Origin: CAYFKJ01 sp964343605
Lineage (GTDB): Bacteria > Pseudomonadota > Alphaproteobacteria > UBA2966
Direction: 5' to 3'
DNA: 64,000 bases
Assembly (NCBI GenBank): GCA_964343605.1
Contig: CAYFKJ010000007.1
Coordinates: forward strand, 1-64,000
This document shows positions 36,011 to 44,572 of this stretch, piece by piece. A program made the translations under genes and the position numbers. Each line of letters opens with the position of its first letter. The stretch's first letter is position 1. The notes under the pieces were generated by a model. That model was not told the origin of the DNA, ran no database searches, and worked only from the letters and a program-made list of their open reading frames with translations.

Positions 36011-37423
36011 CTATTTCGCCGGCACCAGCTTCCAGACCTTGCCGGTATTGCCCACCGGGATGCCCTGCGCCGTCGTCATCAGGTAGAGCTCACCCTCAGC
36101 ATCCTCGCCCAAACTGTGTAGACGGACGTCCATTCGTTTGAGAATGTCGATGGGCCAGAGAGCCCGCCATGAACTGGCCGGCGTGGCGACGAAAATCTGG
36201 CCGGAGGGTTCCATGACGGTGGCGCTGAAATCGCCGAAGACGAATTTGCCGTAAAGCCCCGGCAGTGCCTTGCCCCGGTACAGAAAACCGCCGACGTTGG
36301 CCGTGCCCAACGGCTTCCGTTTAACTTTGGACCAGGGTCGCAGGACCGACCAGTTGGCGTATTCGATGACGGGGTCGCGGATGGCCTCGCCCAACGGTCC
36401 CTTTTTGGGGCAGGTCTTGGGCGGATCGAACGCGCGGGAGCGCTTGTAGCAATGCCTGCCTTCGCGGATCGCCCAGCCGTAATTGCCCTGCCGGTCCACC
36501 AGATAAACGGTCTCCCAGAAACTTTCGGCCACGCCGCTGACGAACATATCTCCGCTGCCGATGCGGTCGAAGGAAATGCGAAACGGATTGCGAAAGCCCC
36601 AGGCGTAAATCTCGTCGCGTCCCTCGGATTTGCCGCGGAACAGGTTGGTTGACGGAATGGCGTAGCCGGGGTGGCCGCGGTCGACGTCGATGCGCAGGAT
36701 CTTGCCGTTCAGCCTGCCGGTATCCTGGGCATAGGCGTCGTACTTGTGGAAGCGTTCCGGGATTTTGAAGGGATCCTCGCTGATTTCCTGGTTGTGCCGG
36801 TTGGGATCGTTTTCGTCGATCTTCGGCGGAATGTAGACGTCGGGCACACCGTGCGCCCCGCCGCCGTCTCCGACGCCGATGTAAAGATAGCCGTCCGGCC
36901 CGAATGCCAGGCCGCCGCCGTTGTGCTTGCGGTTGACCCAATCCAGTTGCAACAGGACGCGCTCGGTCGATCGGTCAACCCGGTTGGGATCGTCGGCCGC
37001 CACCTTGAACTCCGATGTGCGCCAGGTATAGGCGGTCTTTCCCGTGAACGGCGAGCCGGCACGGCGCCTGGCGCTGTAATTGATGTAGAGAAGGCCGTTC
37101 CTGGCGAAATTGGGGTGAAAAGCCAACGCCAGCAGCCCCCGCTCGTCGAAAGCCTTGAGCAGGGGCGTCATCTGGTCACGCAGATCGATGAACGGCGTCT
37201 CCAGGCGTTTGCCTTCGGGGTCGAGCACGTAGACGATGCCCAACTGGTCGCCGATAAACCTCCTGCCGCTGCCGTCCGGCGGCGCCACCAGCAACAACGG
37301 TGCACTGAGCCCTTCCGCGACCAATTCAAGCGAGACCTGCGGCAGCGCTTTCCGCGCTTCGGATATTCCCGCTTGTCCGAAAATGGCGGCCGCCAATACA
37401 GCCGACAACACGAGTCGTTTCAT
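36011..37423 (-). CDS. Secreted PQQ-dependent sugar dehydrogenase-like beta-propeller
   Basis: 470 residues with a signal peptide (MKRLVLSAVLAAAIFGQAG, cut near SEA). The mature part is the glucose/sorbosone dehydrogenase six-bladed propeller: RGLLALAFHPNFARNGLLYINY, the KHNGGGLAFGPDGYLYIGVGDGG segment with the catalytic His region, and GHPGYAIPSTNLF with the following ...EIYAWGFRNPFR. These proteins oxidise aldoses in the periplasm with PQQ and Ca2+. PQQ synthesis genes are not in the window. GGGGGTGAGAG precedes the ATG. Confidence 0.92.
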   Translation of the reverse strand: MKRLVLSAVLAAAIFGQAGISEARKALPQVSLELVAEGLSAPLLLVAPPDGSGRRFIGDQLGIVYVLDPEGKRLETPFIDLRDQMTPLLKAFDERGLLALAFHPNFARNGLLYINYSARRRAGSPFTGKTAYTWRTSEFKVAADDPNRVDRSTERVLLQLDWVNRKHNGGGLAFGPDGYLYIGVGDGGGAHGVPDVYIPPKIDENDPNRHNQEISEDPFKIPERFHKYDAYAQDTGRLNGKILRIDVDRGHPGYAIPSTNLFRGKSEGRDEIYAWGFRNPFRISFDRIGSGDMFVSGVAESFWETVYLVDRQGNYGWAIREGRHCYKRSRAFDPPKTCPKKGPLGEAIRDPVIEYANWSVLRPWSKVKRKPLGTANVGGFLYRGKALPGLYGKFVFGDFSATVMEPSGQIFVATPASSWRALWPIDILKRMDVRLHSLGEDAEGELYLMTTAQGIPVGNTGKVWKLVPAK

Positions 37424-37533
37424 CTCTCACCCCCACTTGCCCGGTTATCAACGCAGCCCTTATATTCGAGCGGTTTCCCCTTGGATCGTTTTCCGAGCTG
37501 CCACGAAACTAGCAGGAACGCCGTGATTTTCCT

Positions 37534-37932
37534 ATGTCAGCCATCAATACCGGCACGCCGTTGACCAACGAAGAAATGGAAGCCCGGATTTACCACGTGT
37601 GCCGGCGCGAGGAATGGCAGGCCGCATTGGCACGTGGCGCCTACGCCGGCTCCTCCCAGGATTTGGCCGACGGTTTCATCCATTTTTCCTCGCACGCCCA
37701 GGTCCGGGCCAGCACCGCCAAGCATCGAGCCGGACAGGATGACCTCACATTGCTGGTCGTCGATAGCGCCAGGCTGGGCGACGCTCTCAGATGGGAACCG
37801 TCGCGGGGCGGCATGTTGTTCCCGCACCTTTACGCCGAACTACCCGTCGACGCGGTGATCGAAACCATCGACATATCACTGGGTGAAGACGGCCGGCACG
37901 TATTTCCCGAAGGCTATCCGCTGGGCGACTAG
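37534..37932 (+). CDS. DUF952-family protein
   Basis: 132 residues. The signature of DUF952 is visible as ARIYHVCRREEWQAALARGAY, then LADGFIHFSSHAQV and DALRWEPSRGGMLFPHLYAEL. Members are small cytoplasmic proteins with an ADP-ribosyltransferase-related fold and no proven reaction. A second ATG lies 14 codons in (MEARIYHV) and is the more usual family start. It converges on the nucleoside hydrolase gene. Confidence 0.88.
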   Translation: MSAINTGTPLTNEEMEARIYHVCRREEWQAALARGAYAGSSQDLADGFIHFSSHAQVRASTAKHRAGQDDLTLLVVDSARLGDALRWEPSRGGMLFPHLYAELPVDAVIETIDISLGEDGRHVFPEGYPLGD

Positions 37933-37942
37933 GTGCCGCCGA

Positions 37943-38872
37943 TTACAGGTTCGCCAGGCGTTCCGTCAGCAGTTCGAAAAATCCGTCGGCATCGACATCC
38001 CGGATCACCAGGGCATTCTTTTTCCGGTCCGTGACGCCCCACCAGTCCACCACAGTGGCTCCCCGCGTAAGATCCGATGAGGTTTCGATCTCGACGTTGC
38101 AGTCGCGGCCCTGGAACAATTCCGGTTTGAGCAACCAGGCGATGACGGTGGGATCGTGCAGCGGCCCGCCGTCGGTTCCGTACTTTTCCTCGTCGAAGCG
38201 CTCGAAGAACAGCAGCATTTCCGTCAGCGCCTTGGCGGCCTTCGTATCCAGCGCCCTGATGCGATCGACCCGGGCTTTTGTGGTTAAAACCTTGTGCGTC
38301 ACGTCCAGCGGCATAACGACGATGGGAATGCCCGAGCGGAAAACGATACGGGCCGCTTCGGGATCGACGTAGACATTGAACTCGGCTGACGGCGTGATGT
38401 TGCCCTGTTCGAAGTAGCCGCCACCCATCATCACGATTTGCCGCACGCGCCCGGCGATGGCCGGCTCCTTTTGCAGGGCCAGCGCAAGGTTGGTGAGCGG
38501 CGCGAGGGCGCAAAGCGTGACGCTGCCCGCCTCCTCCGCCATCAGCGTATCGACGATGAAATCGACGGCGTGTACATCCTGCAGTGCCGTCCGGGGCTCG
38601 AACAGTTCCGGCCCGTCCAGACCGGTCTTGCCGTGCACGTGCTCCGCCGTCACCAAGGGGCGCTCAAGCGGCCGGTCGGCGCCGGCGAACACCTTCACGT
38701 CCGTGCGCCCCGCCATTTCGCAGACGATGCGGGCGTTCCTCGCCGTCAGCTCCAAGGGCACGTTGCCGGCAACCGCGGTGATGCCGAGAATTTCAAGTTC
38801 GGGACTGCCCAACGCAAAAAAAATAGCCGCGGCGTCGTCTTGACCCGGGTCCGTATCGATGATGATTTTCAT
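37943..38872 (-). CDS. Inosine/uridine-preferring nucleoside hydrolase
   Basis: 309 residues. The N-terminal Asp cluster DTDPGQDDAAAIFFAL chelates the catalytic Ca2+ and identifies the family. The VTLCALAPLTNLALALQKEP segment and the QIVMMGGGYFEQGNITPSAEFNVYVDP motif agree. It splits nucleosides into base and ribose in the cytoplasm, usually for salvage. Specificity (purine, pyrimidine or both) is not resolved. It is divergent from a HIBADH-type gene. Confidence 0.94.
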   Translation of the reverse strand: MKIIIDTDPGQDDAAAIFFALGSPELEILGITAVAGNVPLELTARNARIVCEMAGRTDVKVFAGADRPLERPLVTAEHVHGKTGLDGPELFEPRTALQDVHAVDFIVDTLMAEEAGSVTLCALAPLTNLALALQKEPAIAGRVRQIVMMGGGYFEQGNITPSAEFNVYVDPEAARIVFRSGIPIVVMPLDVTHKVLTTKARVDRIRALDTKAAKALTEMLLFFERFDEEKYGTDGGPLHDPTVIAWLLKPELFQGRDCNVEIETSSDLTRGATVVDWWGVTDRKKNALVIRDVDADGFFELLTERLANL

Positions 38873-38950
38873 GCCTTAACCTAGGCTGCGGTTGCCTCTG
38901 TGTTCAAGTCGGTGAAGCAGGGTCACTGGCATTCCGAAAGGATCAGAATA

Positions 38951-39907
38951 ATGAAAATCGGCTTTATCGGTCTCGGCAATGTCGGCGGCAAGCTCGCGGG
39001 CAGCCTGCAGCGGAACGGCTTCGATCTGATGGTGCTCGACCTCGACGCGTCAGCCATGGCTCCGTTGGTCGAGAACGGCGCAGGCGCAGCCGGAACGCCG
39101 CGCGAACTGGCTGATTGGGCCGATGCGGTCATCACGTGCCTGCCCTCTCCGGCCGCCAGTGCCGACGTGATGAAGGACGAACATGGCGTAATCGCTGGCC
39201 TCGATGCCGGTAACTTGTGGCTGGAAATGAGCACGACGGACGAGGCCGAGGTCAAACGGCTGGCGGCCGCGGTCGAAGACCGGGGCGCCCTGCCCATGGA
39301 CTGCCCGGTTTCCGGCGGCTGCCACCGCGCCGCGACGGGAAACATCGCTATCTTCGCCGGCGGTGAACGATCCGCCTTCGAACGCGCCCTGCCTGCGCTT
39401 TCCGCCATGGGCCGAAGCATCCTGCATACCGGACCGCTGGGCAGCGCCTCGGTTCTGAAAGTGGTTACCAACTATCTTGCGTCGGTTCACCTCGTGGCGC
39501 TGGGCGAAGCCTGGGCTACCGCCAAACAGGCCGGCATGGATCTCAACACAACCTACGAAGCCATCCGCATTTCGTCAGGGAACTCGTTCGTTCACGAAAC
39601 CGAAAGCCAGGTGATCCTGAACGGCAGCTACAACATCAATTTCACCCTGGATCTGGTTTTGAAGGACATGGGGCTGTTCGAGGACGTAGCGGCGCGCGGC
39701 GGTGTGCCGCTTGAGGTTTCACCTCTGGTGCGGGACATTTTCGAACGCGGCAAGGAAGCCTACGGCGCCAGGGCCTGGTCTTCGATGATCGTCAAACGAC
39801 TGGAAGACGCCTGTGGCATGGATCTGAGGGCTCCCGGGTTTCCGCCGGAACTAACCGACCATGAGCCTGAGGAAACGGGCAGCGAAGTCAACGTGCCGGC
39901 TCATTGA
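38951..39907 (+). CDS. 3-hydroxyisobutyrate-dehydrogenase-family NAD(P) oxidoreductase
   Basis: 318 residues from ATG 38951, with AAGGAT upstream; the frame is open 51 bases earlier. The Rossmann motif KIGFIGLGNVGGKLAGSL, the substrate-binding GCPVSGG-like DCPVSGGCHRAATG and the catalytic Lys in VLKVVTNYLASV are typical of beta-hydroxyacid dehydrogenases. Substrates in the family include 3-hydroxyisobutyrate, tartronate semialdehyde and succinic semialdehyde. The 3' end overlaps the convergent membrane-protein gene by 7 bp. Confidence 0.92.
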   Translation: MKIGFIGLGNVGGKLAGSLQRNGFDLMVLDLDASAMAPLVENGAGAAGTPRELADWADAVITCLPSPAASADVMKDEHGVIAGLDAGNLWLEMSTTDEAEVKRLAAAVEDRGALPMDCPVSGGCHRAATGNIAIFAGGERSAFERALPALSAMGRSILHTGPLGSASVLKVVTNYLASVHLVALGEAWATAKQAGMDLNTTYEAIRISSGNSFVHETESQVILNGSYNINFTLDLVLKDMGLFEDVAARGGVPLEVSPLVRDIFERGKEAYGARAWSSMIVKRLEDACGMDLRAPGFPPELTDHEPEETGSEVNVPAH

Positions 39908-41364
39908 CTCACGATCGGTTGAGACAGAATCCACAAGCTGATCATGGTGTAGCCCACCATCAGGACCAGCATCGGAATCTGGCTGAGCAGTGCAGCCTTC
40001 GGCGTCGGATAGATTCGCTGGGCCATGACATGGGCGACGTATACGGCCAAGACGTGACCGGCCACGATGGCCGTGACCGCGATGTACCAAACCATCTTGG
40101 CGTTCACCACGCCGATGTCGACGGCATAGTCCACCGTGCCGAATAGATCCCAGCCCATCCCGAAAGGATCGGACAGCAGCGGGATGATGTTCTGACCCGC
40201 AATCAACAGGTAAGACAGATAGTGGGACAGATGATAGGCGATGGCGATCGGCACCAGTGAGAGGACGAAAAAACCGGCAACGGCGAAAGTACCCACCGTG
40301 CCACCGCCCGCCCAGGCGATAACCCGGCAGGTCAGCAGGAACACCCCAATGAAGAAAAGGGGCAGCAGGACCAGGGCCACGCTTTTGATGACGGCAATGA
40401 GATCCGCCCCGGCGCCCTGGAGAGAAATAAGCAAAGGCCGCAATGCCTGGCTTTCGGCGATCCAGTCGAGGATCGACGCCCAAAGCGGCGTTTCGAGTAT
40501 TCCGTCGAACGTGACCGAGGTCAGCAGCAACAGAACGAAGCATATCGCGGATGCTTGCAGCGGATGGCCGGTCAACAACCCGACGGAAGGAAGCCGAAAC
40601 CACCAGCGTCCCTGCTCCCCGTGGGTTACGGCGAAACGGGCGAGCAGTGAGTACACCACGGCGAATACCTCGCCGTGCCGCAGCCAGACATCTCGTCCGT
40701 AATACCTCATACCGGCCCAGGTGAGGACTGAATAGATGATGATCAGGACCGACAAATTCCTTGGCTGCTCCCCCGCTTCGGCAATCAGTTCCATCCAGAC
40801 GAAGATCAAAAAGAAAATCACGGCCGGCCACCTGCCCAGCCATGCCGGATAGGGCCGCGGCTCCGTGGACCTGTGCCGATAACCAGCAATCCAGGTGAAG
40901 ATGATTTTCCAAGGATTGAGGAGATCCCAGAGATTGCCGGCCAGGGTCGATATGAACGCCATGCCGACCCACCAAACAACCCAAACGAAGGTCGGGGCGA
41001 TGTTCCTGAACGGATCGGGATTGCCGAAAAAACCGGCCGCCAGCAGCAACACGAACACCGCAACGGATACCGCCCTGACCGTGTTCAGCAGCGCTCCACT
41101 CCCCAACCAGCGCAGCGGGGGCAAGGCGAGGACGTCAAAGCGAACGTCTTCAATGCGCGTTCCTGTGCCTTCAACAAACAACGCAATGACGACGAAGGAC
41201 AGCGCCACGGCGGCGCCCGCGCCCAGCAAATAAAGCCACAACGGCAACGGCAGATCGTAGCGAATGCCGAAGGCGTGAGCCTCCGCCGCGCCCGGTGACG
41301 AGAGGATGCCCGCTATGACGATCGCGGGGGCAAGGCAACTGAAATCGACCCGTCTACCAATCAT
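39901..41364 (-). CDS. Polytopic membrane protein downstream of a cupredoxin, possibly fenitrothion-hydrolase-like
   Basis: 487 residues with a signal-like N-terminus (PAIVIAGILSSPGAAEAHAF), then HAFGIRYDLPLPLWLYLLGAG and roughly ten membrane helices. Conserved-looking polar segments include GNLWDLLNPWKIIFTW and HGEQGRWWFRLPS. The H-A-F-G-x-R-Y-D-L-P-L-P-L-W start recalls membrane proteins sometimes annotated as fenitrothion hydrolase, an uncertain recollection. It follows a cupredoxin gene by 9 bp on the same strand, so a copper-linked membrane function is likely. The 3' end overlaps the convergent dehydrogenase gene. Confidence 0.7.
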   Translation of the reverse strand: MIGRRVDFSCLAPAIVIAGILSSPGAAEAHAFGIRYDLPLPLWLYLLGAGAAVALSFVVIALFVEGTGTRIEDVRFDVLALPPLRWLGSGALLNTVRAVSVAVFVLLLAAGFFGNPDPFRNIAPTFVWVVWWVGMAFISTLAGNLWDLLNPWKIIFTWIAGYRHRSTEPRPYPAWLGRWPAVIFFLIFVWMELIAEAGEQPRNLSVLIIIYSVLTWAGMRYYGRDVWLRHGEVFAVVYSLLARFAVTHGEQGRWWFRLPSVGLLTGHPLQASAICFVLLLLTSVTFDGILETPLWASILDWIAESQALRPLLISLQGAGADLIAVIKSVALVLLPLFFIGVFLLTCRVIAWAGGGTVGTFAVAGFFVLSLVPIAIAYHLSHYLSYLLIAGQNIIPLLSDPFGMGWDLFGTVDYAVDIGVVNAKMVWYIAVTAIVAGHVLAVYVAHVMAQRIYPTPKAALLSQIPMLVLMVGYTMISLWILSQPIVSQ

Positions 41365-41373
41365 GCCGAGGCG

Positions 41374-41802
41374 TCACCGGGGATGGATCTCAATGTAGAC
41401 CAAGGTGGCATGGTTGAAATTGTGCGCCGATATGGGAAAGCGGCCGGCGGTATGGGCCTGGAATGTCAAGGACACGGTTCGGCCCGGCTCGGCCTTGGCA
41501 TGAAGGTCATAACCATGGAAGTGAAGATCCGCCACCTCGTCCGTCACCCAGTCGATCCGCACCTTGTCGCCTTCCGTGACGCGGACGGTTTTGTTGGCCG
41601 CCGTCACTTTGCGTCCGCGAATTTCGAGGCTTATCGATTTTAGTTTTGCCGATTGGGCCGGCGCTCGACTGGAAACGGCCGTCAAACCGGCTCCGCCGAG
41701 CGCCAATATCGCCAAGCCCGCCAAAACTCGCCGCCGATCGAACCGGTCCCGGATTTTTTCGCACGTCACACCAATTCCCCAACTTGAATTTATGATTTTC
41801 AT
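41374..41802 (-). CDS. Exported cupredoxin-like protein
   Basis: 142 residues from ATG 41802; more upstream codons are open but overlap the operator and lack a signal. An N-terminal RDRFDRRRVLAGLAILALGG resembles an RR-type export signal with an arginine cluster. The mature domain is cupredoxin-like, with His-rich LHFHGYDLHAKAEPGR and AHNFNHATLVYIEIH rather than the classic Cys/Met ligands. A metal site of several His is possible. It is the first gene of a two-gene unit with the polytopic membrane protein. Confidence 0.75.
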   Translation of the reverse strand: MKIINSSWGIGVTCEKIRDRFDRRRVLAGLAILALGGAGLTAVSSRAPAQSAKLKSISLEIRGRKVTAANKTVRVTEGDKVRIDWVTDEVADLHFHGYDLHAKAEPGRTVSLTFQAHTAGRFPISAHNFNHATLVYIEIHPR

Positions 41803-41817
41803 TTTGGTGAGAAAGCG

Positions 41818-41842
41818 TAAGAATGAGTGATAGTCATTCTTA
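41818..41842. promoter_or_regulatory. Perfect 25-bp palindromic operator between divergent metal-related genes
   Basis: TAAGAATGA at 41818-41826 and TCATTCTTA at 41834-41842 are a perfect 9-bp inverted repeat around a 7-nt spacer. The GAATGA-N7-TCATTC core is of Fur-box type. It lies between a cupredoxin gene starting at 41802 (leftward) and a secreted propeller gene starting at 41899 (rightward), well placed to repress both. The factor is inferred. Confidence 0.6.
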
Positions 41843-41898
41843 GTTTTAGTTGCAGTTGGGGAATTTACAAAGAACAGAAAAAACTGGGGGGATTCGAC

Positions 41899-43077
41899 AT
41901 GAAACGTTTGAGGACTCATATCGCCGCTGCCGCAGTGGCGCTTTTCGTCGTGCCTAACCTGGCCAAGGCCGAAATCCTGGCCATGATGAACTACGAGAGC
42001 AAACCCGCCGAATCGCTGAAGGCGATGAAGCTGACAAGCACGGGCGAACGCCAGGAAGGCATCGCCATTATTGACGTCGATCCCAACGCGCCGACGTTTG
42101 GCAAGATCCTGATGGATATTCCGCTACCGCCCGACCTGGTCGCCCACCACATCTTCTACGACCGCAAACAGGAGAAAGCCTACGTTACGGCGCTGGGCCG
42201 GCCGGAGCTTATCGTCTTCAATCTGAATGAATATCCCTATCGGCTGAAGACGATCGACGTGCCCAAATGCCAGATGGGAGAGGACGTGATCTTCTCCGAG
42301 GACAATTCGACCTGGTACCTCACCTGCATGAACTCCGCCAACGTATATGTCGGAGAGACGGCAACAGACAAGATCACCGGCATTATCGACATACCGGGGA
42401 CCAATCCGCACGGGCTTGCCGTACTGAGCGACATCGACCGGCTGCTGGTCACCAGCACCATCACCGGCGATCTCAAATCGCCGCAGGAGGAACTCAGCGT
42501 CGTCGAGATCAGCACGCACAAGGTGCTTGGCAAGCTCAAGATGTCGAACAAGCCGTCGCCGTCGGGCGTGGCGCCTGTGGAACTCCTGCGCGTTCCCGGC
42601 TCCGACCCAGCCATCGTCTACAGCACGAACATGTTCGGCGCCTCGCTCTGGACAGCCACATGGAACCCGGCAAAGAAGGATTTCGACGTGGGTGAGGCGT
42701 TCGACCTCGCACCCGTCAACGGCGGCGTTCCGTTGGAGATGTACTTCGTTGACGGCGGCAAGACCATGTATGTCACGACAGCCAATCCGGGTTTGCTGCA
42801 CACATTCGATCTTTCCGAGAATCCGGCGAAACCAAAGCTTATCAAGTCGCTGAAAACCGGTGAGGGCGCCCACCACGTCGGGATTACCAAGAACGGCCGC
42901 TGGGGCTTCGTGCAGAATTCCTTCATCAATCTGCCGGGCATGCGGGACGGTTCGGTCTCGGTCGTCGACCTCAAGGCGCAAAAGGTGGTGGCGTCGATGG
43001 ACACGCTCAAAAACATGGGTTTCAACCCCAACTCGATCGTCCTGCTGCCCCAGTGGAACGATCTGGCGGGGCACTAG
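41899..43077 (+). CDS. Secreted seven-bladed beta-propeller (YVTN-type) protein
   Basis: 392 residues from ATG 41899, with GGGGGG shortly upstream. Signal peptide MKRLRTHIAAAAVALFVVPN, cut after AKA. The mature part consists of repeated propeller segments such as AHHIFYDRKQEKAYVTALGRPE, GAHHVGITKNGRWGFVQNSF and GSVSVVDLKAQKVVASM, typical of YVTN/lactonase-like propellers. There is no haem-binding CxxCH and no PQQ signature. It is divergent from the cupredoxin/membrane-protein unit across the palindrome, so it is likely part of the same metal-regulated response. Function is unknown. Confidence 0.82.
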   Translation: MKRLRTHIAAAAVALFVVPNLAKAEILAMMNYESKPAESLKAMKLTSTGERQEGIAIIDVDPNAPTFGKILMDIPLPPDLVAHHIFYDRKQEKAYVTALGRPELIVFNLNEYPYRLKTIDVPKCQMGEDVIFSEDNSTWYLTCMNSANVYVGETATDKITGIIDIPGTNPHGLAVLSDIDRLLVTSTITGDLKSPQEELSVVEISTHKVLGKLKMSNKPSPSGVAPVELLRVPGSDPAIVYSTNMFGASLWTATWNPAKKDFDVGEAFDLAPVNGGVPLEMYFVDGGKTMYVTTANPGLLHTFDLSENPAKPKLIKSLKTGEGAHHVGITKNGRWGFVQNSFINLPGMRDGSVSVVDLKAQKVVASMDTLKNMGFNPNSIVLLPQWNDLAGH

Positions 43078-43091
43078 TCTCCGTACACTTT

Positions 43092-43119
43092 GGGCCCGAT
43101 GTCGGTGGACATCGGGCCC
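43092..43119. terminator. Strong hairpin after the propeller gene
   Basis: GGGCCCGATGTC at 43092-43103 and GACATCGGGCCC at 43108-43119 pair perfectly over 12 bp with the loop GGTG. It begins 15 bp after the propeller stop. No T-run follows, so it may slow exonucleases or act as a factor-dependent end rather than as a classic intrinsic terminator. Confidence 0.6.
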
Positions 43120-43213
43120 GACCTTCCTAAGATATTGTCGCGGATGCGGGCCGAGACGCCCGAACGTCCGATTGCGTGTTTGATGGATGAATATCCGAGA
43201 AAAGGGCTGACCT

Positions 43214-44098
43214 ATGACCGAGCTATCCGGCGTTATCCCCCCCGCCACCACGCCATTCGATACAGCCGGCGATATCGATTTCGGTGCGGCGGCAGGGCAG
43301 ATCGATTGGTTGATCGGTGAAGGCGCCCGCGCCGTCGCCGTCGGCGGCTCGACGGGAGAAGGCCATACCCTGGACGCCAAGGAAACCCGCGATCTCGTGG
43401 CGGCGGCGATCGAGGCTTCGTCGGGCCGCGTCCCGGTCATCGCCGGCATCATCTGCGACAGTACGCGCGAGGCGGTGCGGCGCGGCAAAATGGTCGCCGA
43501 CCTCGGTCCTGCCGCGTTGCAGGTGACGCCGGTACACTACCTGTTCCGGCCCAGCGACGACGCCATGGTCGAACACTTCCGTACCATGGCGGGTGAGACC
43601 GGGCAGAAGATCATCCTCTACAACGTCGTGCCCTGGACCTACCTCTCACCGGCCCTGTTGGTGCGTATCATGGACGAAGTGCCCGAGGTGATCGGAGTCA
43701 AGCAATCGGCTGGGGATCTAAAACTATTTGCCGACCTGATGACGGACGCCCAACCCGGCAAGCTGATCTTCAGCGCCGTCGACGCCCTGATGTATCCCTC
43801 TTACGCCCTCGGCGCGCATGGCTCCATCGCCGCCATTCTTAGCGCCGCTCCCGGTCCGTCCGTCAATCTCTGGGATGCCGTCAAAGCCGGGGACCATGAA
43901 ACGGCGCTCGGCCTGCACGTCAAACTCTTGCGGCTGTGGAATGCCCTGATGCCGCACGACAATTTGCCGGCCGCGACGAAGTATGCCCAAAGCCTGCAGG
44001 GCGTGCCGTCCGGCCTGCCCCGCCAGCCGATGCCGCCGGCCGACGATACTCAGAGGGAAGGCATCAAGATTGCGTTGGAGGAGCTTGGGCTGATTTGA
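43214..44098 (+). CDS. DapA/N-acetylneuraminate-lyase-family aldolase
   Basis: 294 residues, TIM-barrel class I aldolase. GGSTGEGHTLDAKE is the family GxxGE motif that binds the keto acid, ILYNVVPW contains the catalytic Tyr and VIGVKQSAGD the Schiff-base Lys. Substitutions elsewhere mean it need not be the lysine-pathway synthase; family members also act on keto-deoxy sugar acids and hydroxyproline products. AAAGGG precedes the ATG. It stands alone between the propeller gene and a convergent DUF1801 gene. Confidence 0.9.
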   Translation: MTELSGVIPPATTPFDTAGDIDFGAAAGQIDWLIGEGARAVAVGGSTGEGHTLDAKETRDLVAAAIEASSGRVPVIAGIICDSTREAVRRGKMVADLGPAALQVTPVHYLFRPSDDAMVEHFRTMAGETGQKIILYNVVPWTYLSPALLVRIMDEVPEVIGVKQSAGDLKLFADLMTDAQPGKLIFSAVDALMYPSYALGAHGSIAAILSAAPGPSVNLWDAVKAGDHETALGLHVKLLRLWNALMPHDNLPAATKYAQSLQGVPSGLPRQPMPPADDTQREGIKIALEELGLI

Positions 44099-44101
44099 GC
44101 G

Positions 44102-44521
44102 CTACGCCCGCCGTTTCTTGTCCAGATGATAAGTCAGCGCCAGGCCGATGCAGTGGCGCAAGGCGTCTTGGGGCGGGTCCTCATCGACGTCGAACCGGAT
44201 TCCCCTTTTGCCGTCATATTCCAGCTCGTCAGGATAGAAATCGCGGAATGTCTCGATCAAAGAGGTCTGGCAGTGGACGAACAGACCATACCGGTCGGGT
44301 TCCGATCCCAGTTGATCTATTCGGATGGTCGTGCCGCTCTTGCTTGCTGGCGTCAGGTAGCTTGGCTGTCCCCATTTCAGCGTTTCCTCCAGGGGCCCAA
44401 CAGCCTCCATCTCCGCCGCCGAGTCGAAGATGACCTGACGCAAGCGCATCAGTTTTTCCCTCAGGCGTTCGGGGTAACCGGCAAAGACGCTCTCTACATC
44501 CGGACTGTCAAACGCTTTCAT
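44102..44521 (-). CDS. DUF1801/YdhG-like protein
   Basis: 139 residues from ATG 44521; fifteen more codons are open upstream. The pattern VESVFAGYPERLREKLMRLRQVI, the LKWGQPSYLTPASKSGTTIRID segment and the C-terminal LRHCIGLALTYH fit the DUF1801 family of small, iron-chaperone-like or unknown-function proteins. No signal peptide. It ends 4 bp from the convergent aldolase gene and lies downstream of a response regulator. Function unknown. Confidence 0.82.
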   Translation of the reverse strand: MKAFDSPDVESVFAGYPERLREKLMRLRQVIFDSAAEMEAVGPLEETLKWGQPSYLTPASKSGTTIRIDQLGSEPDRYGLFVHCQTSLIETFRDFYPDELEYDGKRGIRFDVDEDPPQDALRHCIGLALTYHLDKKRRA

Positions 44522-44572
44522 CGATTTCAGGCCCTCAACGGTTGACGCATGGCGCGCTGAAAGCATAGCAGG

